64,000 nucleotides of DNA from Prevotella sp. (GCA_017557405.1 JAFYYV010000003.1:1-64000), one strand, 5' to 3'. Positions 33,782 to 44,175 are shown, counted from the first letter of the stretch. The notes: generated by a model not told the origin, from the letters alone. Numbers and translations: made by a program.

Positions 33782-36700
33782 ATGGTAAAAGCATGGAGAG
33801 AAACAGTCGTCATTCCCACGTATGAAGTGGGGAAGATGGAAAAAGCCCCGATGTTTATGGAAAAAAGAGTCTATCAAGGCTCTTCTGGTGTCGTCTATCC
33901 TTATCCTGTCATAGAGAAGGTGAGTGATGAAAAAACAGACAAAGAGTGGCAAGCCATTTGGCTTGAAAACGAATACATAAAAGTCATGGTGTTGCCAGAA
34001 CTTGGCGGACGTATTCAAATGGCATACGACAAAGTGAAACAACGTCACTTCGTCTATTATAACCACGTTATCAAACCTGCACTTGTCGGACTTACTGGGC
34101 CTTGGATTAGCGGAGGCATCGAATTCAATTGGCCACAGCATCATCGTCCTTCCACATATCTTCCCGTTGACTCTAAAATCGTAGAGAACGAAGATGGCTC
34201 TGTGACGGTTTGGGTCAATGAAATCGAACGTATGATGCACCAAAAAGGTATGGCTGGATTCACATTGCGACCTGGTTGTGGCTATCTCGAGATACAAGGG
34301 CGTGTTTCAAATCCCGCACCGCTTCCACAAACTTTCCTTTGGTGGGCGAATCCTGCCGTTGAAGTCAACGAACAATACCAAAGCGTCTTTCCACCCGATG
34401 TCAATGCTGTTTTTGATCACGGAAAACGAGCCGTATCCACTTTCCCTATTGCCACAGGTACCTATTATAAAATGGACTACTCTGCTGGCGTTGACATCTC
34501 GAATTACAAGAATATCAAGGTACCCACATCCTATATGGCTGTCAACTCGAAATACGATTTCGAGGGCGGCTATGAGAACGATACGCATGGTGGTATGCTA
34601 CACGTTGCCTCCCACCACTTCTCTCCTGGCAAGAAGCAGTGGACGTGGGGTTATGGTGATTTTGGACGAGCTTGGGATCATAATCTGACGGACAAGGATG
34701 CTCGAGGTGTGTTCCGCCCCTATATCGAACTCATGGCGGGTGTGTATACAGAGAATCAACCTGACTTCTCGTGGTTGATGCCCTATGAGGAAAAGCAGTT
34801 TGTGCAGTATTTCATGCCCTATCGCGAGCTGGGCATCGTAAAACAAGCCTCCAAAGACTTTATCTTCAACATTGAGCAAACCGAACAAGGTGTTCATTTC
34901 AAGATTCTCGCTACCTCCAAGCAGGAGGTTCGTCTTGTGCTTTGTAGTGACAAGGGTAAACAACTCTATAACAAGGTGGTGAATCTGTCGCCAGAGGCTG
35001 TCTTTGAAGAGACAGTTGATGTCAAAGACACAGCGTTTGATGAACTGACGTTTGCCATTTGCAAACACCCAGCCCTTAACACCCTTCACTCAAATCATCA
35101 CCCGCTATTTGAAAGCCAACCCTTGTTGTCGTGGCACGCAGAGAATGATGACATTCGTCCTATTCCTGATGCTGCCGAAGCAGCCCTCCCACCTGTCGAT
35201 ACCAAGACCAACGATCAACTCTATCTTACGGGTCTGCATTTGGAGCAGTATCGTCATGCTACGTGGAGTGCGCTAGATTATTATGAAGAAGCATTGCGTC
35301 GCGATCCCAATGATGTGAGATGCCTCAATCAGACGGGACTTTGGTATCTGCGGCGTGGACGATTCAAAAAGGCGGAGCCCTATCTGAGGAAAGCCGTGAA
35401 GATTTGGCAGAAGCGCAATCCGAATCCATATGATGGTGAGGCCATTTTCAATCTGGCTCTTTGTCTGAAATATCTTCACCGTATGTCTGAAGCCTATGAA
35501 CTCTTTTGGAAAGCCACATGGAACAAAGCATGGGCTGATGCCGCCTATTTTGAGGCTGCTTGTATTAGTACATCGCAAGGGCGTTATAATGATGCGTTAG
35601 ATGAACTGAATCGAGCTCTCGTCTTCAACAATTGTAACCACAAGGCTAGGGCTTTGAAAGCCTCTGTCTTGCGCTTGCTTGGTTTGAAGAATGAGGCATT
35701 AGCATGGATACAGGAGTCGTATAAATTGGATCCCTTCAACTTTGGTTGTATGTTCGAGGAACACCTGTTGACTGGTCAATCATTCTTAGTCCTCTCCTCG
35801 AAAGAAGGAACTCATTCCTCGACTTTCGTTCCTCGAGATGGTGTATTTAACTATCACGAATTGGCGCTCAACTATGCACAAACAGGACTTTGGCAAGAAT
35901 GTATCGAAATCTTACAAGATGTGACTCAGCATCCGCTTACCTATTATTATTTAGGTTGGGCACAACTCGAACAAGGAAAGACTGACGAGGCAAAGGCTTG
36001 CTTCCAGAAAGCTGAGTCCATCAAACCAGATTATTGCTTCCCCAATCGGTTGGAAGATATCCTTGCATTAGAGGCTGCCAAAAGGCTGAATCCTGAGGGT
36101 GCATATGCTCCCTACTATCTTGGTTGCTTATATTATGACAAGCGGCAATATGATGTGGCAATTGAGAATTGGGAACTATCCTCGCGCCTTGCTCCTGATT
36201 ATCCTATGGTTTGGCGGAATTTGGCTTTGGCTCGCTTCAACAAACAAGGTCGCCGTGAGGAGGCTTTGGAGTATATGGAGAAGGCGTTTGATTTGGACAA
36301 GACAGATGCTCGTATGCTCATGGAATTGGATCAACTTTACAAACGAATGAAGAAACCTTCTGTCGAACGGCTTGCCTTTTTGCAGCAGCATTCAGACCTC
36401 ATCCAACAGCGTGATGATTTGATTCTCGAGGAAATCACTTTGCTCAATCAACTAGGACGTTATGAAGAAGCTATACACAAACTTGATGCACACCATTTCC
36501 ATCCGTGGGAAGGTGGAGAAGGAAAAGTCACTACGCAGTATCAGGTTTGCCGATTGGAATTGGCGAAGCAGCATCTTAAGGATTCACAAGCCCCCAAAAA
36601 AGCAATTGATTTATTGAAAGAATGTTTGACCTTCCCTTGTCATTTGGGAGAAGGGAAACTTGAAACCGCTCAAGATAATGATTTCAACTATTACTTGGGT

Positions 36701-37162
36701 GTGGCTTATCAGATGATGGGTGATGTTGAGCAGGCTCGTTATTATTGGCAATTGGCCACTCAAGGCCCACAAGAACCCGCAGCGGCACTCTATTACAACG
36801 ATTCGAAGCCCGAGAAGATATTCTATCAGGGGTTGGCTTTGCGTCAGTTGGCTGAGTTGTCGGAAGACGCAGAGGAAAAAGCTCGTCTGAATGGTGAGGC
36901 AAATGGTCGTTTCTATGGTTTGGTCAATTATGGTAAGCAACATCTTTTTGAAACGCCAGTGATGGATTATTTTGCTGTTTCGTTGCCTGATATGTTGGTT
37001 TGGGATGATGACCTTGGTGAGAGGAACCGCCTTCATTGCCTCCATTTGTTGGCACTTGGCTATTATGGTCTTGGTGATCATGTGCGTTCCGAGCGTTATC
37101 TGAATGAATTGCGTTCTGCTGCTCCAAATGGTGAGTATAATCTGACAATTGATTGTATATGA
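33782..37162 (+). CDS. DUF5107 domain and TPR repeat protein
   Basis: 1126 residues with no signal peptide, so probably cytoplasmic. Residues about 1-400 match DUF5107 (WQAIWLENEYIKVMVLPELGGRI, LTGPWISGGIEFNWPQHHRPS, GTYYKMDYSAGVDISNYKNI), a domain with a galactose-mutarotase-like beta-sandwich. Residues about 490-1126 are tandem TPR and TPR-like helices (YEEALRRDPNDVRCLNQTGLWYLRRGRFKKAEPYLRKAV). Its place between a sugar porter and beta-galactosidases suggests processing of imported oligosaccharide or sugar conversion; no catalytic residue can be assigned here. Begins 34 bp after the porter and overlaps the GH35 start (ATGA). Confidence 0.88.
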   Translation: MVKAWRETVVIPTYEVGKMEKAPMFMEKRVYQGSSGVVYPYPVIEKVSDEKTDKEWQAIWLENEYIKVMVLPELGGRIQMAYDKVKQRHFVYYNHVIKPALVGLTGPWISGGIEFNWPQHHRPSTYLPVDSKIVENEDGSVTVWVNEIERMMHQKGMAGFTLRPGCGYLEIQGRVSNPAPLPQTFLWWANPAVEVNEQYQSVFPPDVNAVFDHGKRAVSTFPIATGTYYKMDYSAGVDISNYKNIKVPTSYMAVNSKYDFEGGYENDTHGGMLHVASHHFSPGKKQWTWGYGDFGRAWDHNLTDKDARGVFRPYIELMAGVYTENQPDFSWLMPYEEKQFVQYFMPYRELGIVKQASKDFIFNIEQTEQGVHFKILATSKQEVRLVLCSDKGKQLYNKVVNLSPEAVFEETVDVKDTAFDELTFAICKHPALNTLHSNHHPLFESQPLLSWHAENDDIRPIPDAAEAALPPVDTKTNDQLYLTGLHLEQYRHATWSALDYYEEALRRDPNDVRCLNQTGLWYLRRGRFKKAEPYLRKAVKIWQKRNPNPYDGEAIFNLALCLKYLHRMSEAYELFWKATWNKAWADAAYFEAACISTSQGRYNDALDELNRALVFNNCNHKARALKASVLRLLGLKNEALAWIQESYKLDPFNFGCMFEEHLLTGQSFLVLSSKEGTHSSTFVPRDGVFNYHELALNYAQTGLWQECIEILQDVTQHPLTYYYLGWAQLEQGKTDEAKACFQKAESIKPDYCFPNRLEDILALEAAKRLNPEGAYAPYYLGCLYYDKRQYDVAIENWELSSRLAPDYPMVWRNLALARFNKQGRREEALEYMEKAFDLDKTDARMLMELDQLYKRMKKPSVERLAFLQQHSDLIQQRDDLILEEITLLNQLGRYEEAIHKLDAHHFHPWEGGEGKVTTQYQVCRLELAKQHLKDSQAPKKAIDLLKECLTFPCHLGEGKLETAQDNDFNYYLGVAYQMMGDVEQARYYWQLATQGPQEPAAALYYNDSKPEKIFYQGLALRQLAELSEDAEEKARLNGEANGRFYGLVNYGKQHLFETPVMDYFAVSLPDMLVWDDDLGERNRLHCLHLLALGYYGLGDHVRSERYLNELRSAAPNGEYNLTIDCI

Positions 37163-39252
37163 TAAGAATACTATTGCTCTTGGCTGTATGGATTGTTAGT
37201 ACACTTTCAACATCTGCATCTCCCTTTGGCAAACAAATCACATGGGATGCAAGGAGTTTGTTGATTGATGGTCGACGTGTTTGTCCTGTGATGGGCGAAA
37301 TCCATTACTCACGTGTGCCGCAAATGGAATGGGCTCAAGAGGTTTGCAAGATGAAGGAAGGTGGCGTTACCATCATCTCCACATATGTGTTCTGGAATCA
37401 TATAGAAGAAATCGAGGGACAGTTTGATTGGAGTGGACAGCGTGATTTACGTTCGTTCCTTGAAGTTTGTCAGCGCGAGGAAATGCCCGTTGTGCTACGT
37501 ATAGGTCCTTTCTGTCATGGTGAAGTGCGCAATGGTGGCATTCCTGACTGGTTGTTCAAAAAGAGAGATGAGGGACCAATAAAGATGCGTAGTGAGGATT
37601 CTCGTTTCCTGCACTATGTGGAACGATTGTTTCGCCAGATTTTCACGCAGATTCAAGGGCTACAATGGAAGGATGGTGGCCCTGTGATGGCTGTTCAGTT
37701 TGACAATGAATATCGTGGTCGAGGTGAATATTTGATGGCATTGAAACGTATTGCTTTGTCAATCGGTTTTGATTTGCCATTTTATACACGCACAGGTTGG
37801 CCCGAGTTGAGCACTCCTGTTCCGTTCGGTGAGATGATCCCATTATATGGCGACTATGCTGATGGTTTTTGGGACAAGGACATCAAGGAGGGTGCGGGTG
37901 ATTATTGGAAGGCATTCCATTTCAAGGCTTTCCGCTCTTCAACAGCCATCGGTACAGATATGTTGGGTGACGCCTTACGTGATGCAGAAAAGAAAAAAGA
38001 TAAAGAAGAATATCCTTATTTCACATGTGAGTTGGGTGGTGGAATGGTAACAGCTTACCATAAACGCCCATATATGTATCCTGAAGATGCACTTTCGATG
38101 GCTATTGTGAAATTGGGGAGTGGCTCGAATCTGTTAGGTTATTACATGTATCATGGTGGAACGAACCCCGAAGGGAAACTTACAACGCTGAATGAAAACC
38201 AACATACTTTAGGCACTGCAAATAACGATTTGCCTATTAAGTCATACGAGTTCCAAGCTCCATTGGGTGAGTTTGGTCAACGAACACCAGTTTATTATCG
38301 TCTTCGTCCTCTCCATTTGATGCTTCGCGATTTTGGAGAGCGGTTGGCTGGGATGGATGTGGTCTTTTCTAAAGATGAATCAATACCGAAGCGAGGTGAA
38401 GATACGAAACTTCGTTGGACTTATCGCACAGATGGCGAGAGCGCTTTCGTTTTTGTGAACAATTATGAGCGCTTTGCTGATTTGAAAGCAAAGAGTGGTG
38501 TGCAGTTCGATGTTTGTGGTGTGAAATTCCCACGCCGTGAGATGACGATTCCAGCTTCATGCATGGCTGTGTTTCCAGTGAAAGTGGCAGGTTTGGATTA
38601 TGCGACGGCTCAGTTGTTAGCTATTCGTGGCAACGATGTCTTTTTAATGCAAGTGCCAGGAGTGCCCACAGAGATGCGAATAGCTGGAAAGACTTACTCT
38701 AACGTGAAACCTAAAGGAATGAGAGAACCTGTCCGCTGTTCTTTTGGAGGAGCAAAAGGTAAGAAACAAGAGGTTGGCTACAACTATTATTTGCTGAAAG
38801 CTGAAGATGCTGAGAAGTTTGAACTTCTTGAAGATGAAACAAAGAAAAAGATACAAGAAGCGCTTGAATTCAGTAAAATAAAGGAGTGTGGACCATTACG
38901 GGAAATAAAGAAAGGACCTGCCAGAGTGGCTGAGGCTCCTAACGATGAGGATTTCGAGCAGGCGGCTGTTTACGTCATCAATCTTCCTGAGGAGAGAGGG
39001 GGGCGGCTTTTGCTGGACATTGAATATCAAGGGGATTGTGCACGATTGTACGCCAATGGGAAGTTGTTGGACGATAATTTCTACAATGGTCGTCATTTCC
39101 AATATGGCTTGTGGCGTCTACCAGAAGATGTCCGACAATTGGAACTCCGCGTGCTGCCTTTGCAACCCGATGCGCCCATCTATTTACCTCGTGAGGCTAA
39201 CAAAAGAGCTGGTGAAAAGGTGGTGGGAGTGAAAGTAAAGATTATTGATTAG
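37159..39252 (+). CDS. GH35 beta-galactosidase
   Basis: 697 residues. Signal peptide (about 1-20, MIRILLLLAVWIVSTLSTSA), then a GH35 TIM barrel (about 25-345). Acid/base E184 is in GGPVMAVQFDNEYRG and nucleophile E291 in FTCELGGGM; early motifs are GEIHYSRVPQMEW, STYVFWNHIEE and LRIGPFCHGEVRNGG. Downstream beta-sandwich domains complete the protein. Removes terminal beta-galactose from oligosaccharides. ATG 37159 overlaps the DUF5107 stop; a TTG at 37153 is the only upstream alternative. Confidence 0.95.
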   Translation: MIRILLLLAVWIVSTLSTSASPFGKQITWDARSLLIDGRRVCPVMGEIHYSRVPQMEWAQEVCKMKEGGVTIISTYVFWNHIEEIEGQFDWSGQRDLRSFLEVCQREEMPVVLRIGPFCHGEVRNGGIPDWLFKKRDEGPIKMRSEDSRFLHYVERLFRQIFTQIQGLQWKDGGPVMAVQFDNEYRGRGEYLMALKRIALSIGFDLPFYTRTGWPELSTPVPFGEMIPLYGDYADGFWDKDIKEGAGDYWKAFHFKAFRSSTAIGTDMLGDALRDAEKKKDKEEYPYFTCELGGGMVTAYHKRPYMYPEDALSMAIVKLGSGSNLLGYYMYHGGTNPEGKLTTLNENQHTLGTANNDLPIKSYEFQAPLGEFGQRTPVYYRLRPLHLMLRDFGERLAGMDVVFSKDESIPKRGEDTKLRWTYRTDGESAFVFVNNYERFADLKAKSGVQFDVCGVKFPRREMTIPASCMAVFPVKVAGLDYATAQLLAIRGNDVFLMQVPGVPTEMRIAGKTYSNVKPKGMREPVRCSFGGAKGKKQEVGYNYYLLKAEDAEKFELLEDETKKKIQEALEFSKIKECGPLREIKKGPARVAEAPNDEDFEQAAVYVINLPEERGGRLLLDIEYQGDCARLYANGKLLDDNFYNGRHFQYGLWRLPEDVRQLELRVLPLQPDAPIYLPREANKRAGEKVVGVKVKIID

Positions 39253-39254
39253 AA

Positions 39255-42200
39255 ATGAAAACTGTGGGTTGGAATATGAGAAGAATCCTTTTATGTATAT
39301 TGGTTCTTGGGTGTTGCATGATGGCAGTTGCCCAAACCAAGATTGATTTGCGTGGAGAATGGCAATTCCATCAAGGGGATGCTACACTTCCTGTCGTTTT
39401 CGATGATGTGATAACACTTCCTGGTTCGATGCTGACAAATGGAAAGGGCAACATAGTCTCAACGAAGACACAATGGACAGGCTCACTCTACGACTCTTCG
39501 TTTTATTTCAACCCCTACATGGAGAAATATCGGGTGGAGGGACAGATGAAGTTTCCGTTCTTCTTGACCCCCGAAAAGCATTATGTTGGAACAGCCTGGT
39601 ATCAGAAGAAAGTAATTATCCCAAAGTCTTGGAAGAAACAACGTGTCGTGTTGTTCCTCGAGCGTCCCCATATTGAGACCACTGTCTATGTGAACGGCAC
39701 TGAGGTAGGGCACATGATGTCGTTGTCGGTTCCTCACGTATTCGACCTGACGCCATACGTGGTGTGTGGGAGCGAGAACACCATTGCCATCAAGGTGTAT
39801 AATGGTATAGAGAACGTCTGTGTGGGACAGGATTCGCATAGTGTGACCGATCAGACACAAGGAAACTGGAACGGTATCGTGGGGCGTATGGAATTGCAAG
39901 TACATCCCAAAAGATTCATCGAACATATTCGCGTGTATCCCGATGCTGCGAATCATAAAGCGCGGGTTCGACTCTACATGAATGAGTGGGGTGAAAAGAA
40001 ATTGCCAGAGTTGTATTTAAAAGCCCAATTGAAAAACAGCCATCGGCAGCATGTGGTGGAGAAGCGAGTGAAAGCGAGCGAACTTAACAACTTAACAACT
40101 CAGAAACTCACGGACTCATTCATAGAGATAGAGCTCGACATGACCGAAAATTGTGAATTGTGGAGCGAATTCAATCCTGCTTATTATGAATTGACTGCCA
40201 CATATGCTGGAGATACCGTTCGCACGTCTTTTGGTATGCGCGACATCAAGATCGAAGGAAGACAGTTTTATCTGAACGACCATCCCATCTGGTTGCGAGG
40301 AACGGTTGAGAACTGTTGTTTTCCCGCCACAGGTTATCCGCCCACCGATGTGGAATCGTGGCTGCGTGTGTTGCGCAAATGCAAAGAATATGGACTCAAC
40401 CATATTCGTTTCCACTCCTATTGTCCTCCCGAAGCCGCTTTCGAGGCTGCCGATCAGGTGGGCATCTATCTGCAACCCGAAGGGCCATCGTGGCCGAATC
40501 ATGGAGTGAGATTACGTAGAGGCATGAACATTGATCAATATTTGATTGACGAATGCAAAGCCATGCTCGATAATTATGGTAACCATCCTTCGTTCACGAT
40601 GATGGCTGCAGGCAACGAACCAGCTGGCGATTGGGTGCCATATTGCCGCGATTGGGTGAAAACCATGCACGAATACGATTCCACGAAGGTCTATTGTGGT
40701 GCTTCGGTAGGTGGTGGATGGGCATGGGATTATGGTAGTGAATACCATGTGAAAGGTGGTGCGCGTGGACTTGAATGGGATCGCAAGGCTCCATCGTCTG
40801 ATGATGATTACTTCGATGGAATCGCATTCCCACGCAACTACAAGGATACTCAACCCAACCAGACGCCCATCATCGCGCATGAACAAGGGCAATGGTGCGC
40901 TTTCCCCGATTTCAAGGAGATTTCGCAATACGACGATTGCGCGTATAAGGCTAAGAATTTCGAAATCTTCCGTGACCTGTTGCGCGATAATGGGATGGCT
41001 TTACAAGCCGAGAAGTTCTTGAAAGCCAGTGGGAAACTACAGACGTTGGCTTACAAATATGAGATGGAGCGCAATCTGCGAACGCCCGATTATGCCGGAT
41101 TCCAACTGCTGAGCCTCAATGATTATAGTGGTCAGGGAACGGCACTCGTGGGGCCACTCAATGTGTTTTGGCGTGAGAAAGGTTATGTTGACGCCCGCGA
41201 GTGGCGCGAGTTTTGTTCTCCTGTTGTGCCGTTGGCAAGATTCCCCAAGTTTGTATATACCACGAGCGACACGCTTCGTGTTCCTGTGGAGGTCTATAAT
41301 GCAAGTTCAGCCGCTCTAAAGAATGCCAAAGTGACTTATCAATTGACAACTTCCAACACCCAGCAACTGCTTTCCCAACGCGACATTCCTGTGGGTAAGA
41401 ACAACGAGGTGGGGGAGGTTGTTTTTGCTTTGAATGCTTTCAGGGCTCCTTGCAAAGTCACCCTGGCTGTTTCCATAGCCACTGAAGAATTGAAGACACA
41501 AAATCATTGGAACTTCTGGGTGTACCCAACAGACAATTTACAATTACCCAACACCCAACCCTACATCACCGATTCGCTCGATGCAAAAGCTTTGTCGGTG
41601 CTGGAAAAAGGTGGCGATGTGCTCATCACGGCTGCTGGAAAGGTGCGCTATGGAAACGATGTGCGCCACACGTTCCTACCTGTTTTTTGGAACACTAGTT
41701 GGTTCAAGATGAGACCTCCGCATACTACGGGCGCCTATATCCAGAGTGACCATCCTGTTTTCCGCGATTTCCCCACCGATGATTGGCAAGACCTCCAGTG
41801 GTGGGAGCTGACAAATCGAGCGCAAGTGATGAATCTTTCGGAGTTCCCTGCCGATTACCAACCCATTGTGCAACCCATTGATACGTGGCACGTCAGTCGT
41901 AAGTTGGGCATGCTTATCGAGGCGCGGGTGTTGAAAGGCCGACTCCTCATGACCACGATGGACATTATGTCCCACCTTGACACACGACCCGTTGCACGCC
42001 AATTGAGGCAATCGATTCTTTCCTACATGCAGAGCCCGAGTTTCCAGCCGCAAATCACTTTGCAACCTGAAATCATCACCCATCTCTTCGAGCGAACGGC
42101 TCCACCTGTCAATATGTTTACCAACGAGTCGCCCGATGAGTTGAAACCGAAAATCAAACCCGTGTCTGTGTTCTTGACTGCTGGGCAATCGAATGCTGAT

Positions 42201-42956
42201 GGGCGAGTGTACAACACGGAGTTGCCGTCCTTTATCCGTGAGAATGGTTACAAGCATCTGCGTTATGCTAATGTGACGAAGGAGAGCAAAAAGCAATTTG
42301 GCGACCGCATCTTCGAGGAGGGTGGCCGTTGGGCGTTCTGCGATGTGGTGAACTATTTGATTGACCAACAGGCCGAGCAGGATTTTTATAGTGTGAAATG
42401 CACCTATGGCGGTACGGCCATCGATACGGCAGCCACCGAAGCTCGTCTTCCCGTTTGGTGCGCTGATGCTGAGTGGATTTCGCGGAATGCGGCCTATCGC
42501 GGCGATATTGCCACAGGCAAGTCATTGACGAAAAGTCTGACAGAAGGTTTTACCGACTTGGTGGATGGTGAACTATCCAAACTTCCACAAGGCTACGAGG
42601 TGAAGGCCATCATGTGGCATCAGGGGGAGAGCGATCGAGCGAAGGCGGACCACTATTACAAGAATTTCAAGGAAATGATTGCCTATATGCGTGAGGCGGT
42701 CTATCAGAAGACGGGCGATGAACGTGCTCGAAAGTTGCCGTTCATCTTTGGAACCGTTTCCCATGCGAGCAAACAATATAATGCGAAGGTGGAAGAGGCC
42801 CAACTTCGTGTGGCGAGCGAAGACGCGAATGTTTACTGCATCGATATGAGCCAGGCAGGATTACGTAGCGACCAGTTGCATTTTGATTCTCTGTGGACGG
42901 AGAATCTGGGAAGGCGTATGTTCAACGTTCTGAAGGAGATTGGTGCGGTGAAATAG
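39255..42956 (+). CDS. GH2 glycosidase fused to a sialate O-acetylesterase-like SGNH esterase
   Basis: 1233 residues. Signal peptide (about 8-27; M8 at 39276 is an alternative start). GH2 part, residues about 30-950: sugar-binding domain (KIDLRGEWQFHQGDA), immunoglobulin-like domain, then TIM barrel with acid/base E455 (AAGNEPAGDW) and nucleophile E543 (IIAHEQGQWCAFP). C-terminal part, about 970-1233, is a SASA/SGNH esterase: FLTAGQSNADGR (S979), KCTYGGTAI, MWHQGESDR and DQLH (D1206, H1209). Probably removes both a beta-linked sugar and an acetyl group from the same side chain. Two stretches (ELNNLTTQKLTDSF and DNLQLPNTQPYI) are encoded by DNA resembling the genome's spacer repeats. Starts 2 bp after GH35. 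Its 3' end overlaps convergent queH by 35 bp. Confidence 0.93.
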   Translation: MKTVGWNMRRILLCILVLGCCMMAVAQTKIDLRGEWQFHQGDATLPVVFDDVITLPGSMLTNGKGNIVSTKTQWTGSLYDSSFYFNPYMEKYRVEGQMKFPFFLTPEKHYVGTAWYQKKVIIPKSWKKQRVVLFLERPHIETTVYVNGTEVGHMMSLSVPHVFDLTPYVVCGSENTIAIKVYNGIENVCVGQDSHSVTDQTQGNWNGIVGRMELQVHPKRFIEHIRVYPDAANHKARVRLYMNEWGEKKLPELYLKAQLKNSHRQHVVEKRVKASELNNLTTQKLTDSFIEIELDMTENCELWSEFNPAYYELTATYAGDTVRTSFGMRDIKIEGRQFYLNDHPIWLRGTVENCCFPATGYPPTDVESWLRVLRKCKEYGLNHIRFHSYCPPEAAFEAADQVGIYLQPEGPSWPNHGVRLRRGMNIDQYLIDECKAMLDNYGNHPSFTMMAAGNEPAGDWVPYCRDWVKTMHEYDSTKVYCGASVGGGWAWDYGSEYHVKGGARGLEWDRKAPSSDDDYFDGIAFPRNYKDTQPNQTPIIAHEQGQWCAFPDFKEISQYDDCAYKAKNFEIFRDLLRDNGMALQAEKFLKASGKLQTLAYKYEMERNLRTPDYAGFQLLSLNDYSGQGTALVGPLNVFWREKGYVDAREWREFCSPVVPLARFPKFVYTTSDTLRVPVEVYNASSAALKNAKVTYQLTTSNTQQLLSQRDIPVGKNNEVGEVVFALNAFRAPCKVTLAVSIATEELKTQNHWNFWVYPTDNLQLPNTQPYITDSLDAKALSVLEKGGDVLITAAGKVRYGNDVRHTFLPVFWNTSWFKMRPPHTTGAYIQSDHPVFRDFPTDDWQDLQWWELTNRAQVMNLSEFPADYQPIVQPIDTWHVSRKLGMLIEARVLKGRLLMTTMDIMSHLDTRPVARQLRQSILSYMQSPSFQPQITLQPEIITHLFERTAPPVNMFTNESPDELKPKIKPVSVFLTAGQSNADGRVYNTELPSFIRENGYKHLRYANVTKESKKQFGDRIFEEGGRWAFCDVVNYLIDQQAEQDFYSVKCTYGGTAIDTAATEARLPVWCADAEWISRNAAYRGDIATGKSLTKSLTEGFTDLVDGELSKLPQGYEVKAIMWHQGESDRAKADHYYKNFKEMIAYMREAVYQKTGDERARKLPFIFGTVSHASKQYNAKVEEAQLRVASEDANVYCIDMSQAGLRSDQLHFDSLWTENLGRRMFNVLKEIGAVK

Positions 42957-43515
42957 AAAACTCGCAACCGCAATACTGTTGGTTGTAGAATCCGTATTCC
43001 TTCAATAGTTGGTTGCGTCGGTCGCTGAGGCCTCCTTTTCGCCAGTTTTGTGCCCAGAAAACTGTGCCAGGCACGACCTCTTCTGCGACAAGTCCGGCGC
43101 GATTGATTTGCTCGATGTTCTTCCACCGTGATGATGCTAAGGTTGTAGTAAAGTACTTCAACCCTAGCATTTTTGCTTTACGGGCAGCCTCTATGAGTCG
43201 AAAAGTGAAGCATTGCTCGCATCGCCGACCCCGTTCTGGTTCGTTTTCCAATCCGCAGACGCCTTCCAACCATTGTTCGTGATTGTAATCGCCGTCAATC
43301 CATTGAAGCCCAAGGCTCTCAGCGTGCCGTTTGCTCTCTTCTTTTCTGATTTCATATTCCTCACGCGGATAGATGTTCGGATTGAAATAGAAAATCGTAG
43401 GACGCACATCGTTGGCCATCATCCATTCAACGATGGCTGACGAACAAGGGGCACAACAGGCATGCAGCAGCACCTCTTGCGCGTCTTCGGGCTTTTCAAT
43501 GGGCGGTCGTTTCAT
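42922..43515 (-). CDS. queH: epoxyqueuosine reductase QueH
   Basis: 197 residues. Reduces epoxyqueuosine to queuosine in the wobble position of tRNAs; QueH is the iron-sulfur, non-B12 alternative to QueG. Diagnostic motifs: LLHACCAPCSSA (C20, C21, C24), FYFNPNIYPREEYEIRK, RGRRCEQCFTFRL, FTTTLASSRWKN and YCGCEFS near the end. The C-terminal 10 codons overlap the GH2-esterase gene on the opposite strand. It lies 3 bp after the nitroreductase-like gene and is co-transcribed with it. Confidence 0.95.
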   Translation of the reverse strand: MKRPPIEKPEDAQEVLLHACCAPCSSAIVEWMMANDVRPTIFYFNPNIYPREEYEIRKEESKRHAESLGLQWIDGDYNHEQWLEGVCGLENEPERGRRCEQCFTFRLIEAARKAKMLGLKYFTTTLASSRWKNIEQINRAGLVAEEVVPGTVFWAQNWRKGGLSDRRNQLLKEYGFYNQQYCGCEFSISPHQSPSER

Positions 43516-43518
43516 GGT

Positions 43519-44145
43519 TTATTTGGCAAAACCGATGGGATGGTTGAGAACAAGGAACTGACCTTCACCGAATCCCAATTCTTTCTGCAAGGTCTCCTGA
43601 TCCATCATGGCGCGTGCCACAGTGCCCATTCCCAGCGCGGTGCAAGCCAGATAGATGTTCTGCGACACATAGCCAGCATCGCAAAAAGCCCAATCGCGGT
43701 TTGGACGGCGCTCGTTCCTCTGGTCGCTCACAAGCAGGAGCGAGACAGGGGCTTCCTTGACCGATGCCTGCATTCCAGCAATGGGGCCACGAAGATCCTT
43801 GTCCAATACTTTCACGAGCGCGTTCCCTTTGGCGTCATAGAGCCATGTGCCGTCGGCGCGGCAGACATAGACCTTGATGTCCTGAATGTTGCGAGCAGTC
43901 GGGTTGGTCAACTTCCCCGATTCGGGGCGGTTGATGCCGCAGGCAGCCCATAGGATAACCGACAGATGCTCGTTAGAAAGTTCGCTCGACACGAACTCGC
44001 GAATCGACTGGCGCATCTTTAGAGCGTCCATCAGCGTCATCTTTGTCAACTTCTCAGGTTGCGGAGTCGGCAGTTGTATTCTCTCTTGTGCGGTGGCCAC
44101 GATGCACATCAGTGCTGCAATAGCCGAAATGATGGTTCTTTTCAT
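43519..44145 (-). CDS. exported nitroreductase-family flavoprotein
   Basis: 208 residues. Signal peptide (1-20, ending VATAQ), then a nitroreductase fold with an FMN-phosphate contact in MRQSIREF (45-51), WAACGINRPESGKLTNPTARNIQ, APVSLLLVSDQ and GYVSQNIYLACTALGMGTVARAM. The family uses FMN and NAD(P)H. Export of a nitroreductase to the periplasm is uncommon outside Bacteroidota; the substrate is unknown. Its promoter at 44229-44260 is a full match to the consensus. Confidence 0.9.
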   Translation of the reverse strand: MKRTIISAIAALMCIVATAQERIQLPTPQPEKLTKMTLMDALKMRQSIREFVSSELSNEHLSVILWAACGINRPESGKLTNPTARNIQDIKVYVCRADGTWLYDAKGNALVKVLDKDLRGPIAGMQASVKEAPVSLLLVSDQRNERRPNRDWAFCDAGYVSQNIYLACTALGMGTVARAMMDQETLQKELGFGEGQFLVLNHPIGFAK

Positions 44146-44175
44146 GTTGTTTGGTGTTGGTTAGCCCCTTCCCGA

